Of a DNA stretch of 64,000 nt, positions 52,959-60,697 are shown piece by piece. The first letter of the stretch is position 1, and every line of letters begins with the position of its first letter. Under the pieces are notes generated by a model. The model did no database searches, was not told the origin of the DNA, and saw only the letters and a list, made by a program, of their open reading frames with translations. The DNA comes from Bacteroidota bacterium (GTDB lineage Bacteria; Bacteroidota; Ignavibacteria; Ignavibacteriales; Ignavibacteriaceae): NCBI GenBank assembly GCA_020161395.1, contig JAIUOE010000010.1, forward strand, positions 1 to 64,000, in the 5' to 3' direction. A program made the translations under genes and the position numbers.

Positions 52959-53642
52959 ATGTCATCTTTAATAGAGATCAACAACCTTCAAAAATCGTAT
53001 TGGAGAAACAACCTCGAGATTCCTGTCTTGAATAAACTGAGTCTCGGTGTCGAGAGTGGTGAGTTTCTTGCCCTGATGGGACCTTCGGGTTCGGGGAAAA
53101 CCACACTTTTGAATATGATTGCAGGTATTGACAGACCCACAGAAGGCACCATTAATATCAATGGCGAAGATGTGGGGCGCATGAGTGAGTCGAATCTTGC
53201 AAAATGGAGATCGGCTAACATCGGATTTGTTTTTCAGTTCTACAATTTGATACCTGTTCTTACTGCTTTCGAGAATGTCGAACTGCCGCTTCTTCTTACC
53301 AAGTTGAAAAAAGATGAGCGGAAAAAACATGTCGAAACCGCACTGACCATAGTAGGACTTGGTGACAGAATGCACCACTCCCCGAAACAACTTTCAGGTG
53401 GTCAGGAGCAAAGAGTGGCTATTGCCCGGGCAATTGTAACTGATCCATTGATAATTGTTGCAGATGAACCGACCGGAGATCTGGATAAAAACTCGGCTTC
53501 CGAGATTCTGTCGCTTTTGGAAAAACTTAATAAAGATTACCATAAAACTATCGTAATGGTAACTCACGATCCGCATGCTGCTGAGAGAGCAAGTCGTGTC
53601 CTTCATCTTGAGAAAGGTGAACTGGTCAAGGAGACAGTATGA
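52959..53642 (+). CDS. ABC transporter ATP-binding protein (MacB/LolD type)
   Basis: A 227-residue ATPase of the MacB/LolD/FtsE group. Walker A is GPSGSGKTT (about 40-48), the signature is LSGGQEQR, Walker B is LIIVADEPTGDLD and the switch histidine is in VMVTHDP. It energises the two FtsX-type permeases encoded next. It lies 11 bases after the adaptor gene and overlaps the first permease gene by four bases (ATGA), so co-translation is expected. The Q-E-Q-R form of the signature differs slightly from the usual Q-Q-Q-R. Confidence 0.95.
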   Translation: MSSLIEINNLQKSYWRNNLEIPVLNKLSLGVESGEFLALMGPSGSGKTTLLNMIAGIDRPTEGTININGEDVGRMSESNLAKWRSANIGFVFQFYNLIPVLTAFENVELPLLLTKLKKDERKKHVETALTIVGLGDRMHHSPKQLSGGQEQRVAIARAIVTDPLIIVADEPTGDLDKNSASEILSLLEKLNKDYHKTIVMVTHDPHAAERASRVLHLEKGELVKETV

Positions 53643-54799
53643 AAATCTTAAAGATTATGCTGAAGAATGCACTTCGGCACAAATTGCGTTCCTTCCTTAC
53701 GATTATTGGTATTTCAGTTGCCGTTATCGCTTTTGTTGTGATGAGAACAATCATTACGGCATGGGATATCGGGGTGGAAGCTGCTGCTGCAGATCGTGTA
53801 ATTGTCAGGAATGCCGTATCATTTATCTTCCCTCTGCCGGTAGCATACAAAGATAAAATAGAGAAAATCGACGGAGTAAAAATTGTTTCATGGGCAAACT
53901 GGTTTCAGGGAGTCTACAAGGACAAGGAAAACTTTTTCGGCAGAATGGCAGTGGATCATAATACTTTTTTCGAAGTGTATCCCGAGTTTATGATTACGCC
54001 TGAAGAAAAAGCCGCATTTCAAAAAGATGTTCAGTCGTGTGTAATTGGCGAGGCTACCGCTACAAAGTTCAATATCAAAAAAGGTGATATTGTTACTATT
54101 GAAGGGGATATTTACCCCGGAAACTGGGATTTCAAGGTGGCAGCCGTCTATAAAGCCCGCGACAAGATAACTGATGCGACCGGCATGTACTTCCGTTGGG
54201 ATTATGTAAACGAACGCCTGCAGAAAGAGTCTCCAGCAAGGGCAAATGAAGTGGGCTGGTATATTATCAAAGTTACCGATCCTGACAAAATTGCTGCCAT
54301 TTCACAAAAGGTTGACGGATATTTTACAAACAGCTCATTTACCACCAAAACAGAGTCGGAAAGGGCATTCAACCAGGGATTTCTTGCCTCCACAAGTGCC
54401 ATTATCACAGCAATGAATGTGGTTTCATATGTAATTATCGGAATCATAATGCTCGTGCTTGGTAATACCATGATCATGGCAGCGAGGGAAAGAACCAGGG
54501 AATATTCAGTGCTGAAAACACTCGGATTTACAGGGAAGCATCTGACAGGCCTGATACTCGGTGAATCGCTGGTTATATCCTTTCTTGGCGGACTCATTGG
54601 ACTCTTCCTCGGGATCTCTCTTGTCGATGGTTTGAGTCAGATTGTCCCAAAAACAATATTCCCAATCCTGGAAGTAAAAACGATGACAATATTATTTGCT
54701 TTCTTTTCAGCCATGCTGGTCGGAATAATTGCATCGATTTTCCCGATTCACAAAGCCGTCAATACAAAGATTGTTGACGGATTCAGATTTGTAGGGTAA
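53639..54799 (+). CDS. ABC transporter permease (FtsX/MacB type), first of two
   Basis: A 386-residue permease. An N-terminal membrane helix (RSFLTIIGISVAVIAFVVM) is followed by a large periplasmic MacB_PCD-type domain (about 45-245). Three C-terminal helices follow, with the FtsX core near 265-380 (ARERTREYSVLKTLGFTGKHLTGLILGESLV). This 1+3 helix arrangement is typical of mechanotransmission-type ABC proteins such as MacB and LolC/E, which do not carry substrate through the membrane directly. It overlaps the ATPase gene by four bases and its partner permease gene follows ten bases later. Confidence 0.93.
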   Translation: MKILKIMLKNALRHKLRSFLTIIGISVAVIAFVVMRTIITAWDIGVEAAAADRVIVRNAVSFIFPLPVAYKDKIEKIDGVKIVSWANWFQGVYKDKENFFGRMAVDHNTFFEVYPEFMITPEEKAAFQKDVQSCVIGEATATKFNIKKGDIVTIEGDIYPGNWDFKVAAVYKARDKITDATGMYFRWDYVNERLQKESPARANEVGWYIIKVTDPDKIAAISQKVDGYFTNSSFTTKTESERAFNQGFLASTSAIITAMNVVSYVIIGIIMLVLGNTMIMAARERTREYSVLKTLGFTGKHLTGLILGESLVISFLGGLIGLFLGISLVDGLSQIVPKTIFPILEVKTMTILFAFFSAMLVGIIASIFPIHKAVNTKIVDGFRFVG

Positions 54800-54809
54800 G
54801 GAGAAGAGT

Positions 54810-55976
54810 ATGATACCTTTAAAATATACAGTAAACAGCCTCAAGAGAAGAAAACTCACCACTTCAATTACCATTGCCGGTGTTGCACTTGTGGCTTTTG
54901 TTTTCGCAGCGGTTTTAATGATGGCTTATGGAATTGAGAAAACCCTCAAATCGACGGGTTCACCTGATAATATTAAGATTGTCAGAAAATCTGCGACGGG
55001 TGAGATATCCAGTCTTATTGACGGTGAGTCTCAATCAATTATTTCCACATCACCACTGATTAGTAAATCGGCTGCCGGAAAACCTCTTATCTCAAAAGAG
55101 CCCGTGGTTCTGATAAATCTTACCCGCGATGACGGTGCCACAGGTAACCTGACTGTGCGCGGAACAAATGAGATTTATAAAGAACTCAGACCTCAGGTCA
55201 GGATCATAGAGGGACGCGAATTCAAATTCGGAGTGAATGAACTGATTGTGGGCGATGCACTCGTTGCAAAATTCCCGGAGACTGAAATCGGAAAGAAAAT
55301 TAAATTTGCCGGTGGTGACTGGACAGTTGTTGGAATTTTCACAACTGACGGAAGTGGTTTCGATTCGGAATTGTGGGGTGATGCTTCGCAGATTCTCGCA
55401 GCTTTCAACAGAGGAAGCACTGTAAGCACGCTGACAACAAAACTTGTTTCTCCCGATCAACTCGATCAGTTTAATCAGTTCCTGCTCAAGGATAAACGGC
55501 TGAATCAATATGAAGCGAAGGCCGAGCAACAGTATTATGCCGAGCAGTCGGAGGGACTTTCCCTGTTCATCAGCATAGTCGGAATATTTGTCACTGTGAT
55601 TTTCAGTTTTGGAGCAACCATTGGAGCCACAATCACGATGTACTCTGCGGTTGCGAACAGGACTGTGGAAATTGGAACGATGAGAGCCCTCGGCTTCAGC
55701 AGAAGGAGCATACTGATGGCATTCCTGATCGAGTCGCTGTTTCTGGCGCTTCTCGGCGGAGTAATCGGGTTGGGACTTGCATCTTTCCTCTCATTTGTGA
55801 AGATATCGACTTTGAATTTCTCGTCATTTTCAGAGATAGCATTCAGTTTCTCCCTTTCTCCGGCGATAATCATTTCATCTCTGATCTTTTCACTGGTTAT
55901 GGGTTTCATTGGCGGTTTCCTGCCGTCATTCAGAGCAGCCAGACTGAATATCGTAAATGCACTTCGGGGGATGTAG
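54810..55976 (+). CDS. ABC transporter permease (FtsX/MacB type), second of two
   Basis: A 388-residue permease with the same 1+3 helix plan as its neighbour. It has an N-terminal helix (LTTSITIAGVALVAFVFAAVLMM), a periplasmic domain (about 45-265), and C-terminal helices around NRTVEIGTMRALGFSRRSILMAFLIESL, the FtsX core. The two permeases would pair as a heterodimer, with the ATPase dimer driving the adaptor. The final residues FRAARLNIVNALRGM are typical of MacB-type permeases. It closes the exporter operon; the next gene starts 56 bases later and has its own promoter-like element. Confidence 0.93.
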   Translation: MIPLKYTVNSLKRRKLTTSITIAGVALVAFVFAAVLMMAYGIEKTLKSTGSPDNIKIVRKSATGEISSLIDGESQSIISTSPLISKSAAGKPLISKEPVVLINLTRDDGATGNLTVRGTNEIYKELRPQVRIIEGREFKFGVNELIVGDALVAKFPETEIGKKIKFAGGDWTVVGIFTTDGSGFDSELWGDASQILAAFNRGSTVSTLTTKLVSPDQLDQFNQFLLKDKRLNQYEAKAEQQYYAEQSEGLSLFISIVGIFVTVIFSFGATIGATITMYSAVANRTVEIGTMRALGFSRRSILMAFLIESLFLALLGGVIGLGLASFLSFVKISTLNFSSFSEIAFSFSLSPAIIISSLIFSLVMGFIGGFLPSFRAARLNIVNALRGM

Positions 55977-56001
55977 CTTAACAGCTAATCCCTCTTTTGT
56001 T

Positions 56002-56009
56002 TATCTTTG
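56002..56009 (+). promoter_or_regulatory. Bacteroidota -7 element before the TPR-like secreted protein
   Basis: TATCTTTG matches TAnnTTTG and lies 23 bases before the chosen start codon. The -33 partner is not clear, but the position is right for a short leader. Confidence 0.45.
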
Positions 56010-56032
56010 CTTATCGATTATAAAGAATTTTG

Positions 56033-57631
56033 ATGAGCAAGATTAAACACTACATATTAATTTTTTCCGTTCTCCAGGCAGTTGGACTTTCGCAGAATTT
56101 ACTGGAGAGCGGAAAAGATATTTTTCGTTTGGCAGAAACAAGCGATACAGTTCAGATTGAACTTTATTCTCAAGCTGCGGAGAAGCTGGAACAGTATCTG
56201 CTCACAGATTCGACAAATCCGGAGGCTCACTACTTTCTCGGCTATGCCTACGACAGAATATCCCTCCCCACGATGAATTACCTCCCGGTTCTGGATATGT
56301 CATTCCTGCGGAAATCGGTGATCCACTTCCTTAAATCGATCGAATTGTCACCTGAATACAAAGGTGAATCGTGGCACTTAAGCGCCTATTCCAAGATTAT
56401 TTCCATTTGGGGAACTGCGGCACTTTCGTATATGGTGAAAGGTCAGCCTGATTCGGCAAAGATATGCTTCAGACAAATCCTAAAAAACGGAGTGATATCG
56501 GGGGCATATTTCGATTATGGCGAGAATCTTTTAAGATCGATACCCCAAAATGCAATAGTCTTTTCAGAGGATGAACTGGAGACCTTTCTTGTCTACTATC
56601 TTCAACTGATGGACGGTCTTCGTAAAGATATCACTTTTTTACACGCCGGATTTCTAAATGCTCCCGAGTATGTAAAACTCATGAAGTCAAATTATTTTAT
56701 GGGCACATATAATGCCGGGATGGACATCTCCGTGGATGAAATTGAAAAACTTCAGCCACAGACAAGAAAACCTGAAAAGTATAATCTTGAGATTCCGTTG
56801 TCAGTCCTCGATAAATATAAAGTGGAAAGCAAAGAGAGATTCCCCAAACTGTCGTTCGTATTTCCTCCGGTTCCGGAGAAAGAAGCAGATTCTTCCCAAC
56901 TGGTTGTAACAGGTTCGGAGCAGGTTATATTCGACATCATAGCTAAAACAAAATGGCTTAGGGATATCTGCTTTACTCCGACATATCAGGGACGCGCACG
57001 CACCGTGTTCTCCAAATATCTCCGGGCGGAAGGGCTCGCTTACAGGATGCTTCCCTATGTAACTTCCGAAAGAAATGAATCGATAAACAGTGATCTGCTG
57101 GAAGTACTCTTAAGTACACCCGAAGATTATTTTGATGAAACAGCAAATTTTGGGATGCCATTCGATTTCGGTTCAATTAATTCTGAAGAAGTGGTTCGTG
57201 ACAGGTCTTTATATTCCCTCATCGACAACTATTCCAATCTTTATTTCGATCTTGCTGATTCATACCTTATGATGGAAAACAAAGGTCAGGCAAAAAGGGT
57301 ACTGATTTATTTTGATATGAATCTGAAGCCCGGAACCCTGATAAGGAACTACTCAACTGTTTACAGGGCGGCGCTTCTCTACGAGAGGGTGGGCGAACTG
57401 AATGATTTCAAAAGACTTGGCGTCATTTCAGAAGGACTTGCCTTAAAGGAACTCGAAAAAGATCCGTTCTCATACGATGATACCGGAAGCCCCTACGACA
57501 TGCTGCTTGACTACTACATCAAGATAAACGACATGAATAAACTGATTGAGATGCTTCGTAATCTCTCCCAAAGGTACCCGGAAAATCTCGAAATAAAAGA
57601 AAAACTTGATGCTTTGACAAAAAAAGGATAG
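56033..57631 (+). CDS. Secreted TPR-like protein, possible relative of the soluble domain of DUF2723 glycosyltransferases
   Basis: A 532-residue exported protein. The signal peptide is MSKIKHYILIFSVLQAVGLSQ; I prefer this ATG to the TTG just before it. Residues 25-150 contain helical TPR-like repeats (EAHYFLGYAYDRI, SWHLSAYSKIISI), and more TPR-like helices follow at the C-terminus (INDMNKLIEMLRNLSQRYPENLEI). The middle part (DELETFLVYYLQLMDGLRKDITFLHAGFLNAPEY and RAEGLAYRMLPY) resembles the soluble C-terminal region of DUF2723/GT117 proteins, by pattern only. It has no sorting domain. A role in folding or delivering a cell-surface glycan or protein is conceivable, but unproven. Confidence 0.7.
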   Translation: MSKIKHYILIFSVLQAVGLSQNLLESGKDIFRLAETSDTVQIELYSQAAEKLEQYLLTDSTNPEAHYFLGYAYDRISLPTMNYLPVLDMSFLRKSVIHFLKSIELSPEYKGESWHLSAYSKIISIWGTAALSYMVKGQPDSAKICFRQILKNGVISGAYFDYGENLLRSIPQNAIVFSEDELETFLVYYLQLMDGLRKDITFLHAGFLNAPEYVKLMKSNYFMGTYNAGMDISVDEIEKLQPQTRKPEKYNLEIPLSVLDKYKVESKERFPKLSFVFPPVPEKEADSSQLVVTGSEQVIFDIIAKTKWLRDICFTPTYQGRARTVFSKYLRAEGLAYRMLPYVTSERNESINSDLLEVLLSTPEDYFDETANFGMPFDFGSINSEEVVRDRSLYSLIDNYSNLYFDLADSYLMMENKGQAKRVLIYFDMNLKPGTLIRNYSTVYRAALLYERVGELNDFKRLGVISEGLALKELEKDPFSYDDTGSPYDMLLDYYIKINDMNKLIEMLRNLSQRYPENLEIKEKLDALTKKG

Positions 57632-57745
57632 GTTTTACTGCCTCTTTCCGATGAATTGTTGCATCCTTTTTTTGCCATCCACAATCGAAATTTGGGATTC
57701 TCTTCTACGCTCTAATTCAACTAAGAGTAACTAACCACAAATCAT

Positions 57746-57753
57746 TATATTTG
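57746..57753 (+). promoter_or_regulatory. Bacteroidota -7 element before AAA-ATPase-like copy 2
   Basis: TATATTTG matches TAnnTTTG and lies 29 bases before the start codon. The -33 element is not clear. Confidence 0.45.
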
Positions 57754-57782
57754 CACATACCAAACAATTAAAATTCAAGCAA

Positions 57783-59504
57783 ATGAAAAAGCAAATACCC
57801 TCCAAAACTTCAAATTATGCAGAACTCATTAGAGAGCAGGCATATTACATTGACAAAACAAAATTTATAGGACTGCTTGAGCAACTTAGTGATAATTACC
57901 TCTTTTTTCTCCGTCCGAGAAGATTCGGTAAATCGCTTCTAATTTCGATGCTTGAACATTATTATGGTATTCAGTACAATGATCAGTTTGAGGAATTGTT
58001 CGGAAATTATTATATCGGACAACCGGGGAACACTACGGCTCTTAGAAACAGCTATTACATCCTCAGTTTTAATTTCAGCGGGATTAAAACAGAGGATTCC
58101 GGGAGGATTGAATCTGAATTTAATTCGGAAGTTTACAATGTCATCATTAATTTTTTGAATGATTACGACATTGGTACCGAAACTGAGAAGGATATCTTCA
58201 GAAATCCTGATTTTTCAAGTCCCGAACTGCTCAGAAATTTTTTCACAATCTTTAGTAAATACAGACCGTCCGGTAAGGTATATATTCTAATTGATGAGTA
58301 TGATCATTTCACAAATGATCTGTTCTCATTCAATCAAGAGCATTTTCAGGAGGTGGTCTCCCGTAACGGCTGGGTGAGGAAGTTTTATGAGACCATTAAG
58401 ATTTATACCGGGAAAGGGATAGTCAGCCGTTTTTTTGCCACAGGAGTCACCCCGGTTACTTTGGACAGTATGACGAGTGGATTCAACATCGGGTTAAATA
58501 TTACACTCGACATCGATTTTCACAATCTTGCGGGATTTACGGAGGCTGAACTGAAAGAGTTGATACTCGGTACAATCTACGAGGAAGGGAAATTCGACCT
58601 TGATAAACTGCTTGGCGATATGCGTGCCTGGTTCAACGGTAGCCGTTTTTCGAGAAGAGGTGGTGAGAAACTGTACAATCCCCAGCTGGTGTTGAGTTTT
58701 CTATCGGCTTTTCACAAAGATTATACATATCCGGAAGAAATAACTGACAATAATGTAACAAGCGACTGGAAGAAGATCAGTAACATACTCTCAAAATTGC
58801 CCAAAGCTGACAGGGATTACATCATTGAACATGTGTATGTGGAGGAGGCGATTGAAGGCGGTCTCTCAACACAATTCAATCTGGAGATGCCATACCGCCG
58901 GGCAGACGCCATATCGGTTCTCTTTTACAACGGACTTCTGACAATTGACAAAGAGGAGTACGGTATAATCAGGTTTGTGATTCCGAATTATGTTATTAAA
59001 ACCATCTACTGGGAGTATCTGCGTGCAGTGTATGAGATGGAGCAGAATATTTCGTTTGACCTTTCCGAAAAAGCCCGCATTTTCAAGCAGATGGCGAGTG
59101 AAGGAAAGATTGATTACCTCGTAGAAGAAGTATCGAAGATTATGGAACCGCTGAAAGACAACGACTTCCAGAACTTCCGTGAAAGCAATCTGAAGATGAT
59201 TGTAATCTCCATTCTCTCATTAAACAGGATATTTATTATCGACAGTGAGAGAGAGATTTCAAACGGCAGGCTTGATCTTCTTCTTACGAGATATGATGCG
59301 TATGACTCCAAGTATCAGTTTCTAATCGAATTCAAGTATTTGAAGATGAAAGATGAATCGAAGTACGAGCAGATAAAGAACGAGGGCATCGCCCAGCTCC
59401 AGAGGTACAGGTCATCGGAAGAGATAAAACGCCTGGAAAACCTGAAGTGCTATTTAGTCCTTTTCAGCAAAAAGAAAATTGGAGAGGCGTTTTTAATCCA
59501 ATAA
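57783..59504 (+). CDS. AAA-ATPase-like / PD-(D/E)XK (DUF1703) family protein, copy 2
   Basis: A 573-residue paralogue of the protein encoded at 22 kb. It has the same P-loop-like RPRRFGKS (44-51), YILIDEYDHF and the strongly conserved SRNGWVRKFYE and DSMTSGFN segments, and the nuclease-like NGRLDLLLTR...LIEFKYLKMK. The D and E-x-K residues of the PD-(D/E)XK core are retained. The two copies differ at many positions along the whole chain, so the duplication is old or they were acquired separately. The family is often multi-copy; its role is unknown. Its stop codon falls inside an octamer quartet. Confidence 0.9.
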   Translation: MKKQIPSKTSNYAELIREQAYYIDKTKFIGLLEQLSDNYLFFLRPRRFGKSLLISMLEHYYGIQYNDQFEELFGNYYIGQPGNTTALRNSYYILSFNFSGIKTEDSGRIESEFNSEVYNVIINFLNDYDIGTETEKDIFRNPDFSSPELLRNFFTIFSKYRPSGKVYILIDEYDHFTNDLFSFNQEHFQEVVSRNGWVRKFYETIKIYTGKGIVSRFFATGVTPVTLDSMTSGFNIGLNITLDIDFHNLAGFTEAELKELILGTIYEEGKFDLDKLLGDMRAWFNGSRFSRRGGEKLYNPQLVLSFLSAFHKDYTYPEEITDNNVTSDWKKISNILSKLPKADRDYIIEHVYVEEAIEGGLSTQFNLEMPYRRADAISVLFYNGLLTIDKEEYGIIRFVIPNYVIKTIYWEYLRAVYEMEQNISFDLSEKARIFKQMASEGKIDYLVEEVSKIMEPLKDNDFQNFRESNLKMIVISILSLNRIFIIDSEREISNGRLDLLLTRYDAYDSKYQFLIEFKYLKMKDESKYEQIKNEGIAQLQRYRSSEEIKRLENLKCYLVLFSKKKIGEAFLIQ

Positions 59505-59526
59505 TCCAATAATGCAATAATGCAGA
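59495..59526. repeat. Quartet of an 8-bp unit (AATSCAAT)
   Basis: AATCCAAT, AATCCAAT, AATGCAAT and AATGCAGA (59495-59526). The first unit includes the stop codon of the AAA-ATPase-like gene. This is the same style of element as those at the other gene ends in this window. Confidence 0.75.
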
Positions 59527-59548
59527 AATGTTTCATAGCGGGAGAGGA

Positions 59549-59653
59549 GTAACCCGGTTACCCGTAACATATTGAAAGCAACTAAAGTTACTCCTGAACG
59601 GTTTTTATTACAGAATCTGATTACTTATTGTTAAACATGCAAAATAGAGTTAC
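59549..59653 (+). promoter_or_regulatory. Cluster of GTTAC/GTAAC motifs upstream of aroF
   Basis: GTAACC C GGTTAC (59549-59561) is a 13-bp palindrome. Further GTAAC or GTTAC copies lie at 59564-59568, 59587-59591 and 59649-59653. The last overlaps the -7 promoter element. The clustering suggests a binding region for a regulator of aroF, though short motifs can recur by chance. Confidence 0.35.
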
Positions 59654-59658
59654 TTTTG
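59628..59658 (+). promoter_or_regulatory. Bacteroidota-type promoter of aroF
   Basis: TTG (59628-59630) and TACTTTTG (59651-59658) with a 20-base spacer fit the Bacteroidota consensus TTG-N(19-21)-TAnnTTTG. The aroF start codon is 25 bases downstream. Confidence 0.6.
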
Positions 59659-59683
59659 CAGTTCATTTTTCCCGGAGATCAAG

Positions 59684-60697
59684 TTGGTTGTAGTATTTGA
59701 ACAGCGAGCAGATGAAGAAAAGATTGACAGAATCGTTGAGAAGATCAAAGGTATGGGTTATTCTGTATTAAAATCCGAGGGAGAAGGACAGCGAATCATC
59801 GGTATCGGAGGGATGAAACCCGAGAGTGATATAAAAGAAATCAGCATGATCGAGGGTGTTGCGAAAGTACTCAGCATTTCCGAACCGTATGTTTTTGCAG
59901 GGCGGGAGTTTAAAGCCGACAATACCATCATTAAAGTTGGTAATGCATTGCTCGGAAGTGAAGAAGTTACAATAATTGCAGGTCCTTGTGCAGTGGAGAA
60001 TGAAAGCCAGATTCATTCTGTTGCCCGTTATGTGGCGAAATCGGGAGCGAAAATTTTAAGAGGTGGTGCCTACAAACCGAGAACCTCCCCCTACTCGTTT
60101 CAGGGGTTGGGTGAGGATGGTCTCAGATTCATAAGGGAAGCTGCAGATGAAAACGGCTTAAAGGTCGTAACTGAAATAATTGATCTCACCCTTATCGATC
60201 TTGTCGGGAAATATACTGATATTTTTCAGGTGGGTGCACGAAACATGTATAACTACCCGTTGCTGAAAGAGCTCGGGAAATTAAATATTCCTGTACTCCT
60301 AAAGAGGGGATTGTCTGCAACCATTGATGAACTTTTAATGTCATCCGAATATATCCTCGCAGGCGGGAACAATAAAGTAATTTTATGCGAGAGGGGAATC
60401 AGGACTTTTGAACCCTCCACCAGAAACACATTTGATGTATCAGCAATACCGGTGATCAAACAGAAAAGCCATCTTCCTGTAATTGCCGACCCTTCACACG
60501 CCACCGGATACCGTGATATGGTAACTCCTGTTGCCAGAGCAGCCGTTGCTGCCGGCGCTGACGGACTGATAGTTGAAGTGCACAACGATCCAGCAAAAGC
60601 CATGTCTGATGGTCCTCAGGCACTCTTTCCGGATCAATTTGAAAAGTTGATTAATGAAGTGAGATTAATAGCCTCAGCTATCGGAAGACGGGTTTAG
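59684..60697 (+). CDS. aroF: 3-deoxy-7-phosphoheptulonate synthase (DAHP synthase, type I beta)
   Basis: First enzyme of the shikimate pathway, condensing phosphoenolpyruvate and erythrose 4-phosphate. The N-terminal 70 residues are the small ferredoxin-like domain of this class (VVVFEQRADEEKIDRIVEKI), which acts in allosteric regulation in homologues. The TIM-barrel core has AGPCAVENESQ, KILRGGAYKPRTSPYSFQG, QVGARNMYNYPLLKELG, KRGLSATIDELLMSSEYI and DPSHATGYRDMVTPVARAAVAAGADGLIVEVHNDPAKAMSDGPQAL; metal and substrate residues are intact. A TTG start is chosen because the family starts at this point and GGAGA lies six bases upstream. The gene converges on the flavoprotein gene with a 24-base overlap. 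Confidence 0.95.
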   Translation: MVVVFEQRADEEKIDRIVEKIKGMGYSVLKSEGEGQRIIGIGGMKPESDIKEISMIEGVAKVLSISEPYVFAGREFKADNTIIKVGNALLGSEEVTIIAGPCAVENESQIHSVARYVAKSGAKILRGGAYKPRTSPYSFQGLGEDGLRFIREAADENGLKVVTEIIDLTLIDLVGKYTDIFQVGARNMYNYPLLKELGKLNIPVLLKRGLSATIDELLMSSEYILAGGNNKVILCERGIRTFEPSTRNTFDVSAIPVIKQKSHLPVIADPSHATGYRDMVTPVARAAVAAGADGLIVEVHNDPAKAMSDGPQALFPDQFEKLINEVRLIASAIGRRV

